From positions 1 to 13,165 of the forward strand of contig JAJZAR010000039.1 of NCBI GenBank assembly GCA_021799315.1: a DNA stretch of 13,165 bases, written 5' to 3'. Each line of letters starts with the position of its first letter. Position 1 is the stretch's first letter. This document shows, piece after piece, positions 1 to 6,423 of this stretch. The stretch is from Thermoplasmata archaeon. GTDB lineage: Archaea; Thermoplasmatota; Thermoplasmata; Thermoplasmatales; Thermoplasmataceae. The notes beneath the pieces were generated by a model, which saw nothing but the letters and a program-made list of their open reading frames with translations, was not told where the DNA came from and made no database searches. A program made the translations under genes and the position numbers.

Positions 1-830
1 TCCTTCCAGGTGATGTGGTCATGAAGAATATTCAATATATTCCTATCTGGCTGAAGGCTTTCTCTGTTCAAATTCCCAATAAGTATGCCCTCATCTGAAA
101 GTAGCAGCCCTGCAGCCATGAGAAATGCAGATCCAGAGTAATCGCCTTCAACATTAACAGTCATATTCATTTCTTTCAGCGTTCCTGAGATCTCAACAAG
201 ATCGTTTTCCATTCTAATACCAATGCCCATGTCTCTCAGGAGAGAAGCTGTGATATCCACATATCCAGAGGATATTCTTTTTCCCATAACTCTGATCGTC
301 TTATTTTGGTGTGGATTCATAGCCATGTAAAGCATTATGGAACTGACAAACTGCGAACTTTCACTTCCATCTATGGGGAGAAAATCCATGGATCTGGCGT
401 GCGTCCCGTCAAACAGAATATGATCTTCTTCTACGGCAAGGGTACATCCTGTCTGTCTGAGCACCTCCAGCAAAGGCTCAAGAGGTCTCTCAAGAATTCT
501 CCCTTCCCACTGGATCCTGCACTTCCACCGTTTAGCTGCAAGAAGCCCAAGAACCAATCGGAAACTTGTTCCTGATTCTCCCACAGATAGAGTCTGAGGC
601 TGTTCCGGTTCCCCATATATGTTATAGAACAATCCATCTTTCACCACATGCATTCCAGTACTCTGGCATATGGAAAGAGCAACGTTTTCATCATCACAGC
701 CACTTATGGGTCCTATTCTCTTATGCCCTGCTAAAAAGGCCGCCAGAAGCAAAGCTCTCTGGCTGATGCTTTTGCACGATGGTGCATCAACCCTACCTCC
801 AATCTTTCCAACTTTGAGAATTTCAATCAT
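1..830 (-). CDS. aroA: 3-phosphoshikimate 1-carboxyvinyltransferase (EPSP synthase), partial at left edge
   Basis: The product joins phosphoenolpyruvate to shikimate 3-phosphate, the sixth step of chorismate synthesis, in the cytoplasm. The frame from the ATG at 830 stays open for 276 codons to the window edge; the family is about 420-430 residues, so roughly the first two thirds are here. Visible motifs: PSCKSISQRAL at residues 17-27, the substrate-binding Lys-Ser...Arg loop (K20, S21, R25); GESGTSFRLV, the PEP-loop equivalent of GNAGTAMRPL; GRILERPL; SSQFVSS; GYVDIT; and GDYSGSAFLMAAG, whose Asp belongs to the catalytic set. The usual PGSK is PSCK here, a mild variation. The start overlaps the aroK stop by 8 bases (ATGATTGA), so the two are probably translationally coupled. 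It is the last gene of the visible aroB-aroE-aroK-aroA run. Identification is firm. Confidence 0.93.
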   Translation of the reverse strand, partial: MIEILKVGKIGGRVDAPSCKSISQRALLLAAFLAGHKRIGPISGCDDENVALSICQSTGMHVVKDGLFYNIYGEPEQPQTLSVGESGTSFRLVLGLLAAKRWKCRIQWEGRILERPLEPLLEVLRQTGCTLAVEEDHILFDGTHARSMDFLPIDGSESSQFVSSIMLYMAMNPHQNKTIRVMGKRISSGYVDITASLLRDMGIGIRMENDLVEISGTLKEMNMTVNVEGDYSGSAFLMAAGLLLSDEGILIGNLNRESLQPDRNILNILHDHITWK

Positions 831-1662
831 TCAACCACTTGTAACTGGCGCCTGTGTTTGTGCTTTTTGCCACAAAACAATTGTAGCCCCGGCGCCTTAT
901 TTTCTCCACATCTCCTGCCGCAACCTCTCTCTTATCATATCTGAGAAACAGAGAAGACCCCTTCCCATTAATTCCTGCCCAGTTGAACCTCAGCCCTCTC
1001 AGATCTGGCATATCCATTGTTTTCCCACTGGAAGTCGATAGATAAAAACCGTTTATCAGAGCCATATCTTCGTAATTATACGCATTGACTCTCTGCCACA
1101 TCCTGTTGTATGCAAACTTCAGATGGGACAGATCAACTTTCTTCATTTCGTAGCTTGAGATTTTTTTTGGAGCCATGATCATTATGTAATCTGTTGGCGA
1201 TATGTTATACCTTCTGGCAAGGGAATTTTTTCTGTTATCTGTTACGCACAATCCTCCTAGAAGTGAAGCATAAAGATCGTCGGCAGCTCCCGTTGTTGAT
1301 ACCCTTATCTCCCTGGATATTTTACTTGAAATGGAAACAATCTCAGCCGTTTCCTTTTCTATTTCATTCATGAGGAAATAACCCTTGACAATGCCTGCAA
1401 CCAGAGCACTGCTGCTTTTCAATCCCATTCCGGACGGAATCTTCTGCAAAATTTCCACTGTAAGATCTGACTCTTTTCCAACCTCTCTTGAAAGTATCTT
1501 CAATATCATATTTATGTTTCTTGTGTTTTTTGGAGAATCTGTCCTTGTGATTCTCATGATCATCTGCCTGTCAAGGGCTAGAGCTGCGCCTTTCCAGGCG
1601 GCAAAGGCACTTATGACGGAGATTCCCGAGTTCATATAGATCTCTATCCCTTTTTTATCCAA
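823..1662 (-). CDS. aroK: archaeal-type shikimate kinase (GHMP superfamily)
   Basis: The product phosphorylates the 3-hydroxyl of shikimate with ATP. It is the archaeal GHMP-fold enzyme, unrelated to bacterial P-loop AroK. Motifs: an N-terminal strand followed by SGISVISAFAAWKGAALAL (residues 12-30), matching the archaeal SGTxxNAIATGKGAA region, and the ATP-binding PSGMGLKSSSA at residues 76-86. At 279 residues it has the family's normal length. I chose the TTG at 1662 over the ATG at 1635 for two reasons: a GGAGGTG ribosome site lies 5 bases before the TTG, and the extra nine residues (DKKGIEIY) supply the first beta strand expected in this family. No such site precedes the ATG. The gene overlaps the end of aroE by 19 bases and the start of aroA by 8. 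The function call is secure; the TTG start is inference. Confidence 0.92.
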   Translation of the reverse strand: MDKKGIEIYMNSGISVISAFAAWKGAALALDRQMIMRITRTDSPKNTRNINMILKILSREVGKESDLTVEILQKIPSGMGLKSSSALVAGIVKGYFLMNEIEKETAEIVSISSKISREIRVSTTGAADDLYASLLGGLCVTDNRKNSLARRYNISPTDYIMIMAPKKISSYEMKKVDLSHLKFAYNRMWQRVNAYNYEDMALINGFYLSTSSGKTMDMPDLRGLRFNWAGINGKGSSLFLRYDKREVAAGDVEKIRRRGYNCFVAKSTNTGASYKWLND

Positions 1663-2477
1663 TCAAGCACCTCCTCTTTTATTCTGTTGAACATTTTTTC
1701 ATCGGGATAGGTTTCAAAAAATATTCTGTAGGATTCCTCAGCCTGAGCAAAAAACATGTCTCGTCCATTTATGCCCTTCCCATGGGCATCCATGGCATTC
1801 TTCATGAATTCTGTACTTTCATTCTGGTATGTCAGATCAATTGCAGTTGCGCCTCTATCAAAATACCCTGCTGAGAACGGTGAAGGATCTTCTCTGCTCA
1901 TTCCTAGAGGGGTGCAATTTACGAGTATGTCATAGGGTTCCGGATTCCCATATGCCTTCACCTTTATGTCTTCATACTGCCATGTGCCACTGTAAATTTT
2001 TTCCGCCTTACTCTTATCCCTTGTGTAAATATGCAGTGATTCCATGTTATAGTTGGTCAGGAGAAAGTACACGAGTGTTCTGGAAACTCCTCCGGTGCCT
2101 GCTATGGCTATTCGCTTCCCATCTCCGCTGATTGAATTGTTATGGAAAAGATACTCAAGTCCTGAATAGTCTGTGTTGAATGCAGTGAAACCTCCTCCTT
2201 CACGCTTCAACACATTTGCAACACCACACTTCCAAACAAGAGGATCTCTGTTGGCGCAGTATCTCAGCACCCTTTCCTTGTAGGGGATCGTCACGTTCAA
2301 ACCGTCAAAATGGTTTGAAGATAGGCTCATGAATCTATCAAATGATGATTCGCTCACATTGTTGGAAACATACAGATTATTGTTCTGTTCCATGCTGAAT
2401 ATGCGATTAAAAAGTATTTCACTCCATGACCTGTTTATGGGTGTTCCCACAAGTCCAAACAACATATGGCAGACCAT
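1644..2477 (-). CDS. aroE: shikimate dehydrogenase (NADP+)
   Basis: The product reduces 3-dehydroshikimate to shikimate, the fourth step of the pathway. The 277-residue frame shows the family features in order. The substrate-binding Ser-x-Ser is S17/S19 in TPINRSWSEILFN; the surrounding HSLSPxxHN consensus is altered to RSWSEILFN. LNVTIPYKE carries the catalytic Lys67, GVANVL follows, and FNTDYSGL carries the catalytic Asp103. The nucleotide-binding loop is AGTGGVSR (126-133). Further on are NCTPLGM, DLTYQNEST and the C-terminal NGRDMFFAQAEESYRIF. Two starts are possible, ATG at 2477 and ATG at 2465 (giving MLFGLVGTP). Neither has a clear ribosome site, and a stop lies in frame just upstream of 2477. 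A 97-base gap separates it from aroB, the only sizeable gap in the cluster. Identification is firm; the start is uncertain by four codons. Confidence 0.92.
   Translation of the reverse strand: MVCHMLFGLVGTPINRSWSEILFNRIFSMEQNNNLYVSNNVSESSFDRFMSLSSNHFDGLNVTIPYKERVLRYCANRDPLVWKCGVANVLKREGGGFTAFNTDYSGLEYLFHNNSISGDGKRIAIAGTGGVSRTLVYFLLTNYNMESLHIYTRDKSKAEKIYSGTWQYEDIKVKAYGNPEPYDILVNCTPLGMSREDPSPFSAGYFDRGATAIDLTYQNESTEFMKNAMDAHGKGINGRDMFFAQAEESYRIFFETYPDEKMFNRIKEEVLDWIKKG
1668..1674 (-). promoter_or_regulatory. ribosome binding site that decides the aroK TTG start
   Basis: On the minus strand this reads GGAGGTG, near-perfect complementarity to the archaeal 16S tail (ACCUCC), 5 bases before TTG at 1662. 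It lies inside the last codons of aroE (Glu-Glu-Val), so part of the match could be forced by coding. Its spacing to an in-frame TTG that restores an expected N-terminal strand supports use. Confidence 0.6.
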
Positions 2478-2574
2478 GTTAAATCAAGATAAAAACAGTT
2501 CCATTGTTCATTCATTGTTTAATCATTCATGGGAAGGCTGTCATTCACCTGATCATGGAGCCGAGTGTTTCAGT

Positions 2575-3645
2575 TCATGAAGATAACGTTCCAAGCACCT
2601 TCCAGTATATGGGCTTCAAGGTGTCCAGTTCTATCTTCCTGATCCGGATGTTTCCGCTCCTTTCTATCACGGGTATATGTATTTCGCCCCTGAGGATCTT
2701 TTTATCTCTTGCCATGTAAGTCCAGGCATCCTCCAGTATATTCTGTTTTAATTTTGGAATCTTGAGATTATATTTTTCGACGATATGATCCAGTTTTGCA
2801 AGAGGGTCACCAGCTATGGGCCCTTCAATCTCACTGGCAACAAGCATCTCCATGCGCATACCCATAAGCACAGCAGTGCCATGGGATATGGCATTGTGGG
2901 TTGCAGCCTCTATGCCGTGCCCCACTGTATGCCCAAAGTTCAGCAAAAATCTGGTTTCTCCCCTTTCCTCCGGATCCATGTTGCATATTTCGCCTTTAGC
3001 CATGGCATTCATCATTATGAATTCTGGAAGTTTTTCGCCAGAAATGATCTTTTCCGGTTCTGTTTGTTCAAGAAACTCAATTATATTATTGTTTAGCGCA
3101 AACCCATGCTTAATGGCCTCTGGCAAACCATCCATTATGATGCTCGCATTTCCCTGTATGAATTCTGTGTCTGAAAGAATTATGTCGGGGTTTCTGAATG
3201 TGCCAACCATATTCTTCGTGCTGCTTATGTTTATACCATTCTTTCCCCCAATGGCACTATCTATCTGAGACAGGAATGTCGTGGGAATGGCCGAAAAGCC
3301 GACGCCACGTTTAAATGTTGAGGCTACGAAACCTGTGAGATCTCCTATGGTCCCTCCTCCCAGGTACCACAGGGTGTTATCTCTTCCCATCCCAAGCTCC
3401 ATCAGTTTCGTGCACAGGTCATTATAGCTTTCCATGGATTTTGCAGACTCTCCATCATTAACGATTATGTGCATTGTCCTTTCGATTTTCTCAACCTTTT
3501 CCGGGAACAGTTCATCTATAATATTACTTACAATGACTACATCTCCTGTTTCCCCCTTCCATTGTTCCATGGCTCCAGGCCCACACACATAGGTGGTCAG
3601 GTGATTGCCTATCTTCATACTGGCTTTCAGCAGTTTCTGTTCCAT
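2575..3645 (-). CDS. aroB: 3-dehydroquinate synthase
   Basis: The product is the NAD- and metal-dependent cyclase turning DAHP into 3-dehydroquinate, the second step of the shikimate pathway. With the ATG start it is 356 residues, the normal family length. Motifs: GGGTIGDLTGFVAST with the following FKRGV, IPTTFLSQIDSAIGGKNGIN, KNMVGTFRNP, LPEAIKHG (Glu metal ligand region), NFGHTVGHGIE and SHGTAVLMGM (His ligand regions). I prefer the ATG at 3645 to an in-frame GTG at 3651, because GGTG lies 5 bases before the ATG while the GTG would overlap that site. A canonical AroB means this organism uses the classical DAHP route, not the ADH synthase route found in methanogens. It is the first gene of the minus-strand aro run and is divergent from the polymerase operon. 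Confidence 0.94.
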   Translation of the reverse strand: MEQKLLKASMKIGNHLTTYVCGPGAMEQWKGETGDVVIVSNIIDELFPEKVEKIERTMHIIVNDGESAKSMESYNDLCTKLMELGMGRDNTLWYLGGGTIGDLTGFVASTFKRGVGFSAIPTTFLSQIDSAIGGKNGINISSTKNMVGTFRNPDIILSDTEFIQGNASIIMDGLPEAIKHGFALNNNIIEFLEQTEPEKIISGEKLPEFIMMNAMAKGEICNMDPEERGETRFLLNFGHTVGHGIEAATHNAISHGTAVLMGMRMEMLVASEIEGPIAGDPLAKLDHIVEKYNLKIPKLKQNILEDAWTYMARDKKILRGEIHIPVIERSGNIRIRKIELDTLKPIYWKVLGTLSS

Positions 3646-3651
3646 TTTCAC

Positions 3652-3747
3652 ACCATTTTTTCACAGCAGAATGCGTAAATTCCTAACTGTTTTTCATTTT
3701 TTTTCTCATGCCAAAGTTTCTTAAAGCATTTAATCGATTTGCTACTT
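3652..3747. promoter_or_regulatory. divergent intergenic region between aroB and the polB2 operon
   Basis: About 100 bases separate the two divergent operons. Toward the plus-strand genes there is a T-rich tract (about 3690-3705), then a TATA-like TTTCTTAAAG at 3717-3726. This is 22-31 bases before the ATG at 3748, the spacing expected for a nearly leaderless transcript. Toward aroB the best TATA-like stretch on the minus strand is GAATTTACG around 3678, weak, which would give a leader of only several bases. No inverted repeat typical of an operator was seen. Confidence 0.35.
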
Positions 3748-4239
3748 ATGTATAGGGGTTCTCTATCAATAGTTGTCTATGAAAAGTTCTCGGATGAAGC
3801 TATGGGTGCCATTCTTCAGAGAATGGAGGATGGAGGAAAGTTAAATCTGTTGATAACTGATGGAATCATGTTATCTCCAGATTTTCTTGAAAGATTGCGA
3901 CAGGGAAATGTTGAAATTCAGCGCCTGTTAACGTCACATCAGTTTATACGGATTATGGGTGAACAGGACATGGGTTTCTGCGTTGCAGTGCTGAACAGTA
4001 AGGTTGTTTCCGATTGGAATTCCAGTTCAGTAAATTTCATGCTTGATGCCATGGTTGTATGGCCCATGTCAAGAGGATTGAATGCAATGGTGCAGTTTAT
4101 TGGGTTACCCCCTCTAAAAATCAGAACAAATCATGTTATGAAGAGGGCATATTACAGAATGGATACAGGGGGTGATAAGGAATGGGGAGAAACACGCTTA
4201 CCTCAAGGCAGGTTATGGAAATTTTTGTGCAGAGAATAA
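3748..4239 (+). CDS. uncharacterised protein, possible RecA/RadA-like core lacking Walker A, first gene of the polB2 operon
   Basis: I do not recognise a named family with certainty. The 163-residue protein has a beta strand with a Walker-B-like end (LNLLITDG, about residues 31-38), a long helical stretch (FLERLRQGNVEIQRLL), a strand FCVAVLNSKVV, then LDAMVVWPMSRGLNAMVQF and a basic C-terminal hairpin (VMKRAYYRMD). That order resembles the second half of a RecA/RadA/KaiC core: Walker B, then the strand with polar N/S end, then the later strands. There is no GxxxxGKT Walker A anywhere, so it would not be a normal ATPase. ATG at 3748 is preferred over TTG at 3739 because a TATA-like element lies about 26 bases upstream. 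Its last 58 bases overlap the next gene. By analogy with bacterial ImuA it may be an accessory factor for the downstream polymerase; that role is inference only. Confidence 0.6.
   Translation: MYRGSLSIVVYEKFSDEAMGAILQRMEDGGKLNLLITDGIMLSPDFLERLRQGNVEIQRLLTSHQFIRIMGEQDMGFCVAVLNSKVVSDWNSSSVNFMLDAMVVWPMSRGLNAMVQFIGLPPLKIRTNHVMKRAYYRMDTGGDKEWGETRLPQGRLWKFLCRE
4168..4176 (+). promoter_or_regulatory. strong ribosome binding site inside the upstream gene
   Basis: GGGGGTGAT, one mismatch from the full archaeal site GGAGGTGAT, lies 5 bases (AAGGA) before the ATG at 4182. It sits within the coding region of the preceding gene (codons for Gly-Gly-Asp) and argues that the small second gene starts at 4182 rather than at the internal ATG at 4215. 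Confidence 0.55.
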
Positions 4240-4406
4240 GGCCATTCGAAAACTCAATGCCTCAGGCGGATCTGGACATTTTTGAAGATATTCTTCTGAA
4301 GGGCAGGATACATGGATCTCAGATGGATCTTTCCAAGGTATCTGCAGAATATGCGTTTATAATATCCGTACTCATGGAAATCTTAAAGCAGATGAGTAAT
4401 GGATAA
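4182..4406 (+). CDS. small helical protein of the polB2 operon, function unknown
   Basis: A 74-residue protein with no family I recognise. The sequence is predicted by eye to be mostly helical, with an acidic centre (ADLDIFEDILL) and a hydrophobic last helix (AEYAFIISVLMEILKQM); there is no signal peptide and no cysteine. The start at 4182 has a strong ribosome site, giving a 58-base overlap with the previous gene. An alternative ATG at 4215 would still leave 63 residues and keep the helices. The stop overlaps the polymerase ATG by 8 bases (ATGGATAA), so the polymerase is likely made by coupled translation. Small size, position and overlap suggest a protein-protein adaptor for the polymerase or for the RecA-like partner, but nothing in the sequence proves it. 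Confidence 0.6.
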   Translation: MGRNTLTSRQVMEIFVQRIRPFENSMPQADLDIFEDILLKGRIHGSQMDLSKVSAEYAFIISVLMEILKQMSNG

Positions 4407-6423
4407 AAGTAATATAATAAACATAACGCCCTCTTCTCAGCCTGTGTTATGGGTATATGAAAATGGAATGATGAAGTACAGGAAAGTGCACCCATCCAAC
4501 TGGATATTTGTTTCAGGTGATTCTTTCGATCTGGATTTCCTCGCATCGCAACTGGATATAGTCGAGAACATTTCCTATGAACATACTCAGGAGAAGGATA
4601 TTTATGGACCGGTTCAGGGATTGAAGGTGAGCGTGCCCATAAAGTCGGAAAGGAGCCTTATTGATGCCATAGGTTCAATTGGGGCCGGGAGGAAATATAG
4701 AGTATACAATGGGCTCATTGATCCCGGGCTGAAAATAATGTCCATGAATAATTTTCAATTTTTTCAGTCATCGGGCAGTCTCGATTACAGGAACACTGTG
4801 CCTTCACTGGAGTGCCATATCTTCTACGAACGAAGTGTATTCTCCGGGGCTTCATTTAATGGAAATCATTTCTCCAGTTTGACATCTGCAATGGATTTCT
4901 TCATGGATGCATTCACGCATTACCCCATAATCATATACAATAACACCGGTTCTCTTGCCAAATTTCTACGGGATCTTGATAGGACCATGGAAATAAGCAT
5001 ACCGCACAGGGTAAAAAATGGCAATTCATTCATGTCATATGGAAGGGTGAATCACTCTATTCCCACCATTCACATAGTAGGAAAAATCTCCATACCTTCG
5101 GAATCCTTTATGTATTCTGAAGGTGGTTTGTCAGGCATAATGGAGATAAGCAATATGACTGGCCTTGCTCCTGAGACCGTAACCAGGGTAACTCCGGGAA
5201 CAGCAGTTTCTTCAATGGAAAATTATGACGCTCTTCGGTCAGGATTCCTCGTTGTGACTGATAAGGATGATCATGAAATGCCCAAGCCCATAGAGACATT
5301 CATGGGGACAGACAGGGGCGGCTATGTTATGCAACCCTACCCCGGGTTATATGAAAACGTGTATGAGTTTGACTTCTCATCCCTGTATCCATCAATTATG
5401 CATCATTTTAACATGTCACCTGAAACCATAGGTATGAAAGGGCCAATAAAACTCCCGGGTGATAATCCCTATTATACAACACATCTCGCAGGATTCATGC
5501 CCCACTCTCTTGATAAGTTGTTGAAGCGCAGGCTGACATACAAATATAACAAGACTTTCAGAGAAGATTTCCGACAGAGAGATAAACTGCTGAAATGGCT
5601 CCTCGTAACATCCTTTGGATACACGGGATTTAAGAATGCAAGATTTGGAAAGATAGAGGTTCACGAAGCCATAACCTCTGTGGGCAGATGGGCTTTACAG
5701 AAGGCTGTGAGGATAAGTGAAAAACATGGGTTCAAGGTGATTCATGGCATAGTCGATTCCATTTTTGTAACAGGTAGAGGCGATGTGGAAAGTGTGTTGA
5801 AGGAGATCAGGAGGGAAACATCCATAAATATTGTCATGGACGGCCATTACAGATGGCTCGTCATCCTCCCTGCTCGATCTGGGCTTGGAGCTCTCAACAG
5901 ATATTACGGGCTGAAATACAATGGAGAATACAAGGTGAGAGGCATAGGTATGAGGCGATCGGACACACCACTTCTAATCATACGTATGCAGGAGGAAATT
6001 CTTGACCTCTTGCAAACTCTTGATCCGGGAAATAACCAGAATGAGTTATGGAACGGTTATAACAGTATAAGAGAGAAATACCTGAATCACATGGGTAACT
6101 ATTCCAGTGATATGTTCGGAGTAGGGATCAGACCTTCAAAATACAGGCAGGATTACGGGATGGATAACATACAGAAAGCAACTATGGTGAATATGGAAGA
6201 GGAAGGCACTGAGATCATGCCTGGAGAATCGGTAAGGGTTGTGATCAACGATTTTAAGAAACGTGTTCTGAACAGAAAGGACATGGGTCCAGATAGAAAG
6301 TTCTACAGAACCTTAATGGAAAGAAATCTGGAGCCCTTTGATTTTCTATTTTCCTGCCTTAAGAAATCAAAGAACCATAATCTCGATTGGTGGTTTGAGC
6401 AACTTCAACCAAGAATCTCGTAG
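4399..6423 (+). CDS. polB2: B-family DNA polymerase, PolB2-like, with altered motifs B and C and degenerate exonuclease
   Basis: A 674-residue B-family polymerase, shorter than the 770-900 residues of replicative archaeal PolB. Motif A is intact: DFSSLYPSI, D325-I333. Motif B keeps K399 and G407, but the usual NSxYG reads VTSFG (403-407), followed by YTGFKNARFG. Motif C, usually YGDTDS, is HGIVDS (449-454): the first Asp is Ile451, while the second, the metal-binding one in this family, is kept as D453. RYYGL...GEYKVRGIGMRRSDTP matches the KKRY-to-KGxxxxRRD palm/thumb region. The exonuclease looks dead. The Exo I position reads SLE (136-138) instead of DxE, the Exo II region IIIYNNTGSLAKFL (177-190) lacks its Asp, and I find no Exo III YxxxD. 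This pattern fits archaeal PolB2/Dpo2, tied in Sulfolobales to damage tolerance. Synthesis is plausible because both core carboxylates remain; proofreading is not. PolB2 assignment is strong inference. Confidence 0.85.
   Translation: MDKSNIINITPSSQPVLWVYENGMMKYRKVHPSNWIFVSGDSFDLDFLASQLDIVENISYEHTQEKDIYGPVQGLKVSVPIKSERSLIDAIGSIGAGRKYRVYNGLIDPGLKIMSMNNFQFFQSSGSLDYRNTVPSLECHIFYERSVFSGASFNGNHFSSLTSAMDFFMDAFTHYPIIIYNNTGSLAKFLRDLDRTMEISIPHRVKNGNSFMSYGRVNHSIPTIHIVGKISIPSESFMYSEGGLSGIMEISNMTGLAPETVTRVTPGTAVSSMENYDALRSGFLVVTDKDDHEMPKPIETFMGTDRGGYVMQPYPGLYENVYEFDFSSLYPSIMHHFNMSPETIGMKGPIKLPGDNPYYTTHLAGFMPHSLDKLLKRRLTYKYNKTFREDFRQRDKLLKWLLVTSFGYTGFKNARFGKIEVHEAITSVGRWALQKAVRISEKHGFKVIHGIVDSIFVTGRGDVESVLKEIRRETSINIVMDGHYRWLVILPARSGLGALNRYYGLKYNGEYKVRGIGMRRSDTPLLIIRMQEEILDLLQTLDPGNNQNELWNGYNSIREKYLNHMGNYSSDMFGVGIRPSKYRQDYGMDNIQKATMVNMEEEGTEIMPGESVRVVINDFKKRVLNRKDMGPDRKFYRTLMERNLEPFDFLFSCLKKSKNHNLDWWFEQLQPRIS

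Noticed and set aside
1021..1034. Minus-strand CTTCCAGTGGGAAA, another ORB-like match
   Set aside because: Lies inside aroK, isolated, and is far from the orc1/cdc6 gene. Without a cluster of repeats it cannot be called an origin.
2478..2574. Possible tiny gene or regulatory RNA between aroB and aroE, with repeated ATTCATT/ATGAATG units
   Set aside because: The repeats are short and irregular, the reading frames stop after a few codons, and no stable hairpin is apparent. It may hold a promoter for aroE but I could not find a convincing TATA box.
2816..3268. 150-codon plus-strand open frame over aroB
   Set aside because: It is antisense to a firmly identified aroB and shows no family pattern or ribosome site; shadow frame.
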